This document shows, in pieces, positions 10,962 through 21,096 of a DNA stretch of 64,000 bases. The notes beneath the pieces were generated by a model. The model saw only the letters and a list, made by a program, of their open reading frames with translations, ran no database searches and was not told the DNA's origin. This DNA is from Stromatinia cepivora (taxonomy: Eukaryota; Ascomycota; Leotiomycetes; Helotiales; Sclerotiniaceae). Position 1 is the first letter of the stretch, and every line of letters starts with the position of its first letter. The DNA lies in assembly GCA_014898415.1 (NCBI GenBank), contig RCTD01000017.1, forward strand, positions 1,351,121 through 1,415,120. Reading direction: 5' to 3'. The translations under genes and the position numbers were made by a program.

Positions 10962-11498
10962 ATGAACTCAAACTCTGAATATTACCAACTCCTTGTACGA
11001 TTTGCTAGGTCAAACGATCAAGCAATACGAAGACCATTACCAAAATTCGCAATCATGGAGAGTGAAGATTCCATACAGATGTCCTCATTTTCATCTTCTA
11101 CCTTAAGTGAGCAAAAATCATCATCACAAAATCATCATTGGAATGTTATCTCAGAATGGAATAGATTATCACATGCAAGAGATGGATTTCGGGAACTCCA
11201 ACAGGAAATTATCGAGAAACTTGAAAGCGATCAGGAGGATGCTATTTCGGAAGGGGATAAATTGCCACAAGCACAAAATGATGTTCAAGAAACAGGACGA
11301 GAAACGGAACAAAAGTCCCGGCAATTGAGAGGAGATAATAGAATGTTTCAGAGGGGACATATTGTCACTTGTGTCATCATTTGCGGCATTGTGCTCTTGT
11401 TTCTTATTCAAAGTTCTGCTGTCGACCTCCTACAATACGGTCAATATCTCTTCGAGGACTTGCTCACACTTTTAGTTTTCCCAATCGATGGATTATAA
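10962..11498 (+). CDS. Hypothetical protein with C-terminal membrane anchor
   Basis: This is a 178-residue single-exon frame from the ATG at 10962 (MNSNSEYYQL). It has a polar Ser/Gln/Glu-rich body with helical segments and one strongly hydrophobic segment near the C-terminus (HIVTCVIICGIVLLFLIQSS), followed by a short amphipathic tail. No signal peptide is seen, so a tail-anchored or signal-anchor topology is likely. I do not recognise the family. It is the first of three consecutive plus-strand genes with this architecture (others at 12.4 and 13.6 kb). Confidence 0.5.
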   Translation: MNSNSEYYQLLVRFARSNDQAIRRPLPKFAIMESEDSIQMSSFSSSTLSEQKSSSQNHHWNVISEWNRLSHARDGFRELQQEIIEKLESDQEDAISEGDKLPQAQNDVQETGRETEQKSRQLRGDNRMFQRGHIVTCVIICGIVLLFLIQSSAVDLLQYGQYLFEDLLTLLVFPIDGL

Positions 11499-12414
11499 TT
11501 AATATGATCCAACATTCAGGGGAATAGACACAGAAGAGTCTGAGAACAGCAAGGCATCTCCGAGAAATCAAATTGATTACCGACAGTTCCATATTAGTTC
11601 ATTAATAAGATATTTTAAACACTCAACACTAAAACACCTTCTGTGACAACTTTTAACTCATCATAAACAATATCTATGGTGACATAAACATGGATATTCT
11701 TTCGTAGCAAACCACGATATGAATTAGTTTAGAAATTTTGAAACCTTCGAGAATATCGAGTGATCTTGAAATACTATTAGTTATACAAAGAGAACCCCCT
11801 GTAGGCTTGTAATCAGAGTCTAATGAATTTGTCTTCAGCAATCTCCAGTTACGACATAATAAATGTTCTTAAAAGATACCGATATATAATTGAATGTATC
11901 CAGGTACCCGAGCGAATGAATTAGGAAGCGGTGTTAGTAGAAGATACTGTCCTACTCTTGAAATCTAAACCATTTAGAATATATTTCCGATTTATTCAAT
12001 GATAGTTCATTAAAAATATCCGTACTTCTTCCAGTATCCGCTTCGAGGCTTCTTGGGGTCATTTCGACAAGATTTTTCAGCCCAAATAGCCAACAAATCC
12101 TTGGCCCAAAATGGAAAGTCCTGATACTCTTTAGCGTGCCCAGAGTTAGAGTTGTTCCATATCATACATCTTTCACATGAACGAGACAACTACCTAAACT
12201 CCACACAACCCATGAACACTTCCCAAATAACACCCAAAAGCCACCCACATAACTCCCGCAAGCTCTCCATTTCCAGCCTTCCATTCTTCACCAAATTCTC
12301 GTAAATACCCCCGCATTTGTAAAAATAACACAAATAAGCTCAAGCACTCAAACTCTAAGATATTTAAAATGCTAACTTCATCAACTTCAAGAGTAATTTA
12401 CTAAGAAGGCAGCC
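11499..12414. other. Intergenic
   Basis: AT-rich; nothing coding is supportable. Confidence 0.45.
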
Positions 12415-12642
12415 ATGAATACTCGCTCCAATCCCGATATCCACGACAAAGCAGAAAAATCACCATGCAAGGAAGAAGCTCACCCAGCGGACAACGCATC
12501 TGAGCGAAACGAAGAGAACATCGAAAGATCGCCAGAGGAATCGGAACGAACGCATCAACTTATCGCGCTTTTCGCACAGGCGCAATGTGCCGTATTTATT
12601 GGAATAATCTGCTGGAGTCTAGGTCGTATTTTTGTTTTGTGA
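12415..12642 (+). CDS. Small tail-anchored hypothetical protein (75 aa)
   Basis: A single exon encodes a highly charged 50-residue N-terminus and a C-terminal hydrophobic helix (QAQCAVFIGIICWSLGRIFV) that ends at the stop. The topology resembles a tail-anchored microprotein. There is no homology I can name, nor clear sequence similarity to its two neighbours of the same layout. Acceptance rests on composition and the clean hydrophobic anchor. Confidence 0.45.
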   Translation: MNTRSNPDIHDKAEKSPCKEEAHPADNASERNEENIERSPEESERTHQLIALFAQAQCAVFIGIICWSLGRIFVL

Positions 12643-13566
12643 ATTATCCATACTAGCTAGCTAATTTGGATGATTGAGTAGACAGAGCTCTTGAAAAGAT
12701 ACAAGACTCTATCACTTCGCAGGATGTAATTTAAGAATAAAATCTCATTGAACTAATAATATTTTTCCTTCGAAGTGGATTCGTGATATTAAATAGTATA
12801 TTTAATATATATCTGTGAATAAAGATATGTGATGTGAGATGGATATTCATACTATTTAAGTCAGATATATCTATATCTATATCTGTATATTTAGCAATGG
12901 ATTGTGATCACGCGGCTCCAATACAAATAATCATCTACAGTTCATGATCAAAAAATCTACCGGATTGCTTTACAACCAAAAGTTGATCGAATTAAAAAAA
13001 TATTACTAATTTTTCCTCGATTTAGCAGTCTTGGGATATGAGTTTTAGTATGTCTTATGTAAACGGAGCCAAGTGGTAGATGATTGATTTAACGAAGTTG
13101 TAGTAAAAGGGGTAGTTGGATTGTAAGCGAAAGTAATATTGTATCGGAAACAAGTAGAGAACAAAACTTTTGGGGTGATGAAACGGTATTTCGGGAGGCA
13201 TCCTCTTCGAAAGTATATAATTTGTGATTGGGAATAATATTATTGTCTATGTTCTAAGGAGCTATGATAATAATTTAGAGGGAGTCGGGCTGTTCAGATA
13301 TAATAAGATGTGTTTGTAAGCTAGCTGGTAGATGGATGATTTGCTAATCAGCTCGGTGTAAATTACCGCACAATATTCTAAAAAAAACAAGTTGGTAATA
13401 GTACCTGAACAGTATATGCAATTGAGACCGGGGGGTATTTGATTTCCCTCCACCCATCTCTAGTTCTTACTTTCAGCATAAAAGTACCTAACACTCCCCA
13501 TCATCAAATACCACCAAACTAGATAAACCCCCCCATTACCCCACCCAAACATCCCAAACCCCAACC
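12643..13566. other. Intergenic with AT-rich simple sequence
   Basis: It contains a TATATC/ATATCT-type microsatellite around 12863-12890. No gene is supported. Confidence 0.4.
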
Positions 13567-14022
13567 ATGACCCCCTCAGAAACCCCACCCCCATACACCC
13601 CCAGCTCCTCCCACCCCCCCATCCCACAAAACCTCGCCACCAGCGCCGAACTCCACGAACTCCTCCTCCTCCGCCAATAAACCCGAGATTTCCAAGCACC
13701 CATCACCTCCCACAGCACCCAGCTCACCTTACAAGCCGAACGCATCACACTTCTCGAAATACAAAATGAGCGATTACTTCAACAAATGAACGATTTATGG
13801 GACGTGCTTGATCGGCGGGGAGTGCATGCCCATGCGCAAACACCAATGGGCGAACCATTGGTGGTGCGATTTCGGGAGTTGGAGGTGAGGTTAGGAGCTG
13901 TGGGGGATTGGTATGCGGAGATGAGGTATATGGTATCGGTTTTGTTTTGGGGGGCGAGTTGTTTGTTGATTTTTGTTTTGTGGTGGGTCTATGAGGGGAG
14001 AACATTAACTGAGGAGTCGTAA
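13567..14022 (+). pseudogene. Membrane-anchored protein gene interrupted by in-frame TAA
   Basis: From the ATG at 13567 one frame runs to the stop at 14022 and is broken only by TAA at 13678-13680, between '...HELLLLRQ' and 'TRDFQAP...'. The part before the stop is Pro/Ser rich then helical. The part after contains a coiled coil (LQAERITLLEIQNERLLQQM) and a C-terminal membrane helix (MVSVLFWGASCLLIFVLWW). A shorter protein of 78 residues could start at 13786. The simplest reading is a CAA-to-TAA mutation in a 151-codon gene; use of the downstream ATG is an alternative. The first third is extremely C-rich and the last third G-rich. Confidence 0.5.
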
Positions 14023-15091
14023 ATGGAGTGGAGGATCTTGAGGCGAGATTTTTTGGTGGGTGCTGAAAGGCTTCTGATATTGTTGTTCGATTTATACTAT
14101 GAGAGTTCCTAAAAAGTTTTATAGATATGAAAGCTGTAAATGATAGATAATAATCTCAAAATAACATTTCCCTTTTTGACCAGTGTGACTTTAGCTGTGT
14201 ATTTAGCTGTCATATAATATATCAACAACATCAACTAAATCAATCGCATTACACTGAAAATCCCCCACAAGAAAGAAAGAAATATAGATCTAGGACTCAC
14301 CCAGATGCTGACTTACCGTAATGGAGTACAATAATGAATACACATACATACCTTTGCATAGGTATTCCACATGTAAATTGACTTCAGAACCTATCACAAT
14401 ACTTATCTAAGTACCAGTTAGGTGGACTTACCAATACCCCTGATTCACATTAAGCCGGGCATCACAAATCACAAACACATTATGCATATATCACATAGAC
14501 CCAAAAATATATATAAAAATCAATGCATGGTATTGACCTATTTTGCCATCATATCCGTTCCCTTATCTACATAACCCCTAAACTTGTCCCATTTCCCATT
14601 CCGTATATGCAGTGTCAATTCCCGAATATCATATCCGTATCCAGTATGTACCATCCATCCACAATAAGTAGAGTTGTAAAATCAAAAGAAAATGAAGAGG
14701 CAAAAGAAAATATCGCCCTATCGTTGTAAAAACAAATGTCATATCCCCCAAGTCCATTTTCGTAGAATCGTTACAATCATTTCCTAGCGTGCCGTTCATT
14801 TCCAGCCTGAAAAGTAGAGCAAGTCATAAAATAAGGAAACAATGTCGATTAAAAAGAAGAAGCTATATATCCTCAGCGAATAATATAATTGCCGTGTTCG
14901 GGGCGTGGTTGTACGAGTGATGAAAGCTCGACTTTTGGTAATGTGTTAAATTAAATAAACTCCGCATTGCGCCTAATGCAACAGCATATAATTCATGGAT
15001 ATCGTGTAATCAGAGCGCAAAAATGTAAGACAAAGAAATAAGTGTCCAGATTGACGTTGAAACAATCATCAATAGTCTGTTGTACAGCAGT
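14023..15091. other. Intergenic, 3' flank of the 15.1-17.1 kb gene
   Basis: No gene is supported; it probably includes the 3' UTR of the minus-strand gene. Confidence 0.4.
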
Positions 15092-17128
15092 TCATAAGCC
15101 ATCTTGATTTCGATACCCGTTTTCCCTTTCTCTAATTTCGGCAAGCCTAGAATCGAGCCGAGAAAGTCTTGATTGGAGTGAAGGTCTTTCACCAAAATCA
15201 GAAGAATCCATAGAGCGACGTGTTTGATGCATAGTCGCTACCCCAGAGTGTCTGACAGGTCCCTTTTGATCATGAAAAAGTCTTCGAGGAAATGTATTGC
15301 TTGGTTTCTCCATAAAAGGTGATCGTAAACGTGGGACGTCAAATGTGGCCGATGGAAGTAGCTTTGGTTGAGGTGCTGGTGAGGGACTGATATCAGGAAC
15401 AAGACCTGTCTTTTCAGGTTCTGATGGGAGAGGTTGAAATAATCCTGGCATACGATTTCTAAGTAAGTCATCGCCAATGGTGAATGCTCTGGTTCGGACT
15501 CGTCGTTGTTGGTTTCCTGATAGAGGCATACCGTATATCTGTTCATTCATGCTATTAGGTTTCAGGACAGCACCACCAGAATTGAGATTCTCGAAATGAT
15601 TTTGAACCCGTCTCTTATGTTCCTTGTTATTAAAAGATCGGGGACGATCAAATTGAAGTGGTGATCGAAGACGAGATACAGGCCCTGGACCTGATGTCGT
15701 ATCAGGATGAACTCGAAGAGCAGAAGAACGAGGTTCATCAAATGCTCCATCCATGGTTGAACTAGGTCCATAAGTTCGAGCCACAAATGGTGACCCGAGA
15801 GTGCGGGTTGTTGAATCATCCAAGCTCAAATTTGTAGAACGAGATCTAGTCCATCCCCTAGGTTGATAAACAGATTTGCGTGGCCTAGAAATGGTGGATT
15901 CTTTCGTAGTCGCAAGTTGAGCTAGAGGTCCATTTGGTTGCATGGTTTCAGATGTACTCGTCGTTAGTGATAATGAGATATCTGTAGTACTGAAAGAAGT
16001 AGGAGCAGATGTTTGTGACTCGGGAGTTTGGAATCGTGAACGAGTATTATGTTGTGTGAAAGGTGTAGGACTTCGAGATTGAAGATGCATATGTCGTTGT
16101 ACGGCGCTAGTATTCTTGGTTTTGCAAAGTTCACGAAGATGTGCTCTAGTAGCCGAACTTGTGTGGGGCCATTGCGTGTATGTTCGTGGTTGATCTTCAG
16201 TTGGAGTTGCAATGCCGCCGTGTTCACAAGATCTCGCACGTGATGTGTGATTGGAAGTTTTGGTACTGTAAATTCCTTTGGGGCCTTTCCAACTCTTCTT
16301 TGCTTGTCGAGCAACACGTTGGCATACGCCTTCAGGAGGCACGGAGCTAGCTCCAATCCGAAATGGTGTGACAACCGGATCTTGGAGGTAAAGTAAATAG
16401 ACCGACCATAAATGTGCACTCATGGCTGAAGTCCAAGGTGCATCCTTTCTAGTCTTGCGACGAAGCTTTGCGTTGAGAACGGTATCATGAGATTGGGTGG
16501 CTTCATCACTGAGCTTCTTGCCCTTGGCTTTGGAATAGGATGGAAATGAGAATGGATCAGCGCAATCGGACTCAGGACTGGTACAACTACCATCTTCAGA
16601 GTACCTAGAGAGATGACTTTCACTGTAAAACGAATCTTCTGAACTATGAGATGCGGCAGATCTTGGTCGTTCAATATCAAGCTCATTTGATGATGAGGTT
16701 CCCATTGTCCAATCCGGACGTTCAAAGTTGGTTTCTTCCATGGTCAAAGAAGGTATTGGAGTTTTCGGGGGTGATGCGAATCTTGAATTGTATGTATGCG
16801 GAGCCAAGAAAGATGTAGTGATTGAAAGTGGGCCTCGGTCTGGCATATCGCAATCTGACGATACGTGGGGATCTATTTGTGGCTCCTCAATTGTAGGGAT
16901 AGGGATATCTGCAGCTGCAACAGAAGCGAGAAAATGTTCGGTTGGTGCTTGAAAGTTAGACACATTTCGTCGTCTGACCTTTAAACGATTTGGGCGGGGT
17001 GGAGAAGGTGGACCCTCGGAATCAACAGGGTTGAATGGCTCCGGGGTAGTTGGTTGGTCTCCTTCACTGTGATGAAAGCGGAAACCCCGAGGAAGGGTAG
17101 TTGACCCATTTTCATGTTGATGTGACAT
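15092..17128 (-). CDS. Conserved Ser/Pro-rich fungal protein with central conserved block
   Basis: This is a single exon of 678 residues from the ATG at 17128 (MSHQHENG...). The frame stays open 79 codons upstream, but that segment is hydrophobic and leader-like. Most of the protein is low-complexity Ser/Pro/Arg. A central block stands out: 'RKDAPWTSAMSAHLWSVYLL', then Y-L-Q-D-P, 'TPFRIGASSVPPEGVCQRV', 'RQAKKSWKGPK', and later 'WPHTSSATRAHLRELCK'. I recall this block as conserved across ascomycetes, and its helical, basic character suggests DNA or protein binding, but I cannot name the gene. The C-terminus is helical (SLQSRLSRLDSRLAEIRE). It is probably nuclear and phosphorylated, by inference from the many S/T-P sites. 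Confidence 0.7.
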   Translation of the reverse strand: MSHQHENGSTTLPRGFRFHHSEGDQPTTPEPFNPVDSEGPPSPPRPNRLKVRRRNVSNFQAPTEHFLASVAAADIPIPTIEEPQIDPHVSSDCDMPDRGPLSITTSFLAPHTYNSRFASPPKTPIPSLTMEETNFERPDWTMGTSSSNELDIERPRSAASHSSEDSFYSESHLSRYSEDGSCTSPESDCADPFSFPSYSKAKGKKLSDEATQSHDTVLNAKLRRKTRKDAPWTSAMSAHLWSVYLLYLQDPVVTPFRIGASSVPPEGVCQRVARQAKKSWKGPKGIYSTKTSNHTSRARSCEHGGIATPTEDQPRTYTQWPHTSSATRAHLRELCKTKNTSAVQRHMHLQSRSPTPFTQHNTRSRFQTPESQTSAPTSFSTTDISLSLTTSTSETMQPNGPLAQLATTKESTISRPRKSVYQPRGWTRSRSTNLSLDDSTTRTLGSPFVARTYGPSSTMDGAFDEPRSSALRVHPDTTSGPGPVSRLRSPLQFDRPRSFNNKEHKRRVQNHFENLNSGGAVLKPNSMNEQIYGMPLSGNQQRRVRTRAFTIGDDLLRNRMPGLFQPLPSEPEKTGLVPDISPSPAPQPKLLPSATFDVPRLRSPFMEKPSNTFPRRLFHDQKGPVRHSGVATMHQTRRSMDSSDFGERPSLQSRLSRLDSRLAEIRERENGYRNQDGL

Positions 17129-18686
17129 AGTGTTTGACTTTAATGGACGTGTCTGGGGCTCGGTTGAAAGATGTATATCGAAGAAATTGAAATTTATGAC
17201 CTTTGAATATCGATCTTGTACAATGCGGCGGAAGCAAATCTCATTCGTTGCAATGCAATTCAGAATATTGAGTATGGTGGAGAGATTTGGAAGTTGAAAA
17301 GATCGTGAAAGAAAGTGGGTTGTAAAAAAGAAATCCAGAAATGAACGTTTTGTTGAGTGATTCAAAGGAAATGAAAATCGTTCGATTATTTGGGACGAGC
17401 AAAGTGAATATATTCAGATCGATTTGCAGTTTGGATTGATCTCACAACTTCAACAGACCCAATCAATAGGTAATTCGGAAAATTCCCTCTGAATACAGAC
17501 TGGTGTATGGATGCCCCTGCATGAACAATTTGAGGTTGAAAGTCTTGGAGAGTCGAATCAGTAGCTAGGATGTGATTCGTATGATAGACCTGAACGAATC
17601 AGAAATTGAATCCCCAGTTAGAATCGGTGCTCGCAGGTAAAAGGTAAGGAAAGTAACTAGCTTTGAGCCAGTCGATTTGATGAGGGTCCCAGCGTATCGT
17701 TAGATAAATCCTTTGTGGAGATTGATTGTGGCCGTGCTCTTAATGTTTGATTATTGACTTTTGCGCGCGTATCGTCGCGATTGAACCTTCTCGTATATTC
17801 ACCCTTCAAATTATTGTCGCATTCGTAGGATTCGATTTTCGTCTTGGAATTATTTTTATCGGATGATCGAATGCTCTACTAGCAGAATGAGTAAAAGAAA
17901 TCCGAGCGAGGGACGAAGTAGCGAAATAAAAGAATGTGTGGGTTGGTGTCGCAGATCGTGAAGGAGGACAAATGTAGTGTTGTTGTATGTTGTATGTTGT
18001 ATGTTGTATTTGTGAAATGGCGCACGTCTGCCAAATGGGATATTGTAACCACTGTACTCAAGGCGCAAGAGAGACAATTGAGCGAAATCGTATGAAAGAA
18101 ACGACCAAGACAATGAGATATCTTGATTAGGATATCTGATTCCCCTCTAATGTCGGGTTTGCGATGTGATGTGATGCGATGTGATGCGGTATTTGGATGA
18201 CTATTGTTTGCCAAGGGGTGGAAGAAAGGCGATGTCCAGGGAGGGGAAGGAGTTGATTGTGTCTTTTGAGAGACTTGTTGATCGACTCAATTAAAGTTGA
18301 TGTGGATGTGTCGTGGAAGGGAAGGAAGGTAGAATAATGAGGAAGCTGTTGAGAGGAAGAGGTAGTGTAGTGTAGTGTAGTGTAGTGAGTGTAGTAAGTA
18401 TTATTATGCAAGGCGAGTGTGGCGGGAAGGAGCGAAAGGTTGGTGTAGGTTCGTAGTGGGAATTCGTAGTGGGAATTGAATTGAGTTGAAAGTGAAGCGA
18501 GTGAAAGTGGATCAGGAAGAAGTGGGCGGTGGGTAAAATTGAGGTTTGGCGCGTCAAGATGATTGGTTATTATTTAATCTTTTTGGAGTTTAGCTTTCAT
18601 TCGTTAAAATTTGCAGATCGATGTGGATTAATAACAGATACGCTCGGATGCTTTTTCATACAAAAATAACTAGAAGCCCCTCTTTA
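17129..18686. other. Upstream region and leader of the 15.1-17.1 kb gene
   Basis: Short frames only. It contains small tandem repeats, TTGTATG-like around 17980-18010 and GTAGT-like around 18363-18390. A long 5' leader or promoter for the minus-strand gene is the likely content. Confidence 0.35.
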
Positions 18687-18707
18687 GAAAATAAAAATAA
18701 AAATAAA

Positions 18708-18738
<31 letters not shown>

Positions 18739-18817
18739 TAAAATAAAAATAAAAATAAATAAAAATAAAAATAAAAATAAAAATAAAAATAAAAATAAAA
18801 ATAAAAAATAAAATAAA

Positions 18818-18848
<31 letters not shown>

Positions 18849-18994
18849 TAAAAATAAAAATAAAAATAAAAATAAAAATAAAAATAAAAATAAAAATAAA
18901 AATAAAAATAAAAATAAAAATAAAAATAAAAATAAAAATAAAAATAAAAATAAAAATAAAAATAAAAATAAAAATAAAAATAAAAATAAAAATA

Positions 18995-19025
<31 letters not shown>

Positions 19026-19028
19026 TAA

Positions 19029-19059
<31 letters not shown>

Positions 19060-19087
19060 TAAAATAAAATAAAATAAAAATAAAAAT
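18687..19087. repeat. (AAAAAT)n hexanucleotide microsatellite, about 400 bp
   Basis: The tract is almost pure AAAAAT with occasional units shortened by one A or lengthened. It is uninterrupted by other sequence for about 400 bp. Any translation (Tyr-Phe repeats on the minus strand) is an artefact. Confidence 0.97.
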
Positions 19088-19810
19088 CAATTTGTTCAAT
19101 TCATCTGTAGGGAAATATGAACAGTAGAATTCAGATGAACTGGCAAGATGTAGGGATAACTATTCTTTTAAATGTCCTTACTCAAAAATCACTTGTCTCT
19201 AATACTCTTTTGGGAAAAGGTTCCAATTCATAATATTCCAATTAGTCTTATAAGTTGTAAAGTTGGCAGTGGTCCACAGTGTTGCAGTAGTAAAAAATGA
19301 CTAGAATTGGATAGTTGCACATCTGCAAAGCACATTCGTTGCATTGGTAAGGATTAGATGATACAGTATCATCTTGTTGTCCGTCAAGAGTGGATATTTT
19401 GACAGTTACATACAGGCTTACACCAGGTACAGTACACGCAGCATACATAGTGCAGGAGATCCAACGAGTCGCAGTAGAACGTATGTATGTATGTACAGAG
19501 TTATATGTGGTGTGGTATGCAGTTCTGGACCTGCAGGTTTTGAGGCCAATGCTCTGAGCGTATCGTGAGCGTGAGTGGTATTTCCACAATAGAGGCATGA
19601 AAAGATGGGAGGCGTCTAAGGAAAAACGGGAAAATATCTTTAGTCTGAGGCTTGATCGGACGCAAATGTAAAGGTTTAAGTTAAGACACACCAAAAACAT
19701 TTGAAGATTGAAAAGAAAATGTAATCATTATCTATCATTAGAAGAATTACTTGGAGTTGAAGTTCAAGTATTAAGCTTGGATCAAATTTCAAATTATCCT
19801 TCCTCACTTT
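19088..19810. other. Intergenic
   Basis: Frames up to 150 codons exist on the minus strand but show no domain, splice logic or coding bias; not called. Confidence 0.35.
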
Positions 19811-19868
19811 TTCTCTTCTCTTCTCTTCTCTTCTCTTCTCTTCTCTTCTCTTCTCTTCTCTCTTCTCT
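19811..19868. repeat. (TTCTC)n pentanucleotide microsatellite
   Basis: About eleven near-perfect TTCTC units followed by degenerate pyrimidine sequence. Confidence 0.95.
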
Positions 19869-21096
19869 TATTTCTTCTCTTTCTTCACACTTCACTCTTG
19901 TTTTTCTCTACCAAAAAGACGCGTCGCTTAATCCCACGCGTCATTTTGGCGTTTTGTGGCCATGTTTCTTTCGAATTTCTGGGGATTTTTCAGATAAAAT
20001 AATTGGATAAAAAATCCATTACTATATTCCCATCATGCAATACAATAACTACATCGGTCCATTTTTACTACAAATGCCGCCATGCATAAAGTATTTTATG
20101 CATGGCTTCTATTATGGCCGCCGACATGTACGTCGGTATACCTACCTAGGTAGTACTTCTACTTTTAGAAAATTACGGCCCAACTTCTTTTTTGGATGGA
20201 AGGAATTTCCAACTTCTCCCTCCAGCTTTTCATTTTCATCATATTTTTTTTATTTTCAACCTCTCATATTATTATTATGATGATGATATTAAGAAAAAGG
20301 CTGAAGCTAGCTACACCGCCAATGCGATATATCAACTTCTAGAATAAATAAACTCCGTTTCGGCACTTCTTAGAATGTACGGTGTGTACTCGTATTCATG
20401 GTTTATGCATGAACGACAAAATCAAGCATCTCGAAGAAAAATAAGAACACGGGATGAGTTAGAGATTTACGGAGTTACAAAGGAAGAACCCCAGATTTTG
20501 ATACTATCCTTGTCAGTCTTTTTGGACGAAAAGGTTTGACGCAAGGTGGATTGGGAGTGGAATGGATCCCATCGTGAAAATGTTGTGTATTGCGGTTCTA
20601 AGTGGTCATGTTGTTGATGTCCTTCTTTAGTCGCGTTCGCATCTGTTGCTCTACATTGCGCTACTCGGATTCTTTGGGTCTAATCGTCTATTTGGTTGAT
20701 ATGCATACAGTCGCATCTATTCCCCTCCATCGAGCTTTACCCCTCGATGCGTCTGGCCGAGCTTGCAAATAATTGGAAGGGTTTCTGAGTTCACCATCCA
20801 CGTGATGTTTTTTTATCTGACACCTCCATCAATCTATACTTTTTTCCTTTCTTTTGATTTACCTCGTATTCCCTAAGAGTGGGCGAGATATAATCAAAGC
20901 TGCAAGAGAGTCTTGCCTTAATGGCATATGAACAGCTTCATATATATGCGCCACATAGGTATAGCCACTACCTGAGACATTTGAACTAACATGTAAGGGG
21001 TAATATCATGGTAACGTGTTAAACGATCACTCTGACCATTCCACCTGATTCTTTTCTCAATCCCATTTTCCTTCAAAGTCTGGCGATTGATGAAAA
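19869..21096. other. Intergenic, upstream of the O-fucosyltransferase-like gene
   Basis: No gene is seen; it presumably holds the promoter of the gene at 21097. Confidence 0.4.

Noticed and set aside
18656..19099. 147-codon minus frame of alternating Tyr/Phe
   Set aside because: It is the translation of the (AAAAAT)n microsatellite.
19248..19700. 150-codon minus frame
   Set aside because: No recognisable domain or splice support, and composition like the flanking intergenic DNA.
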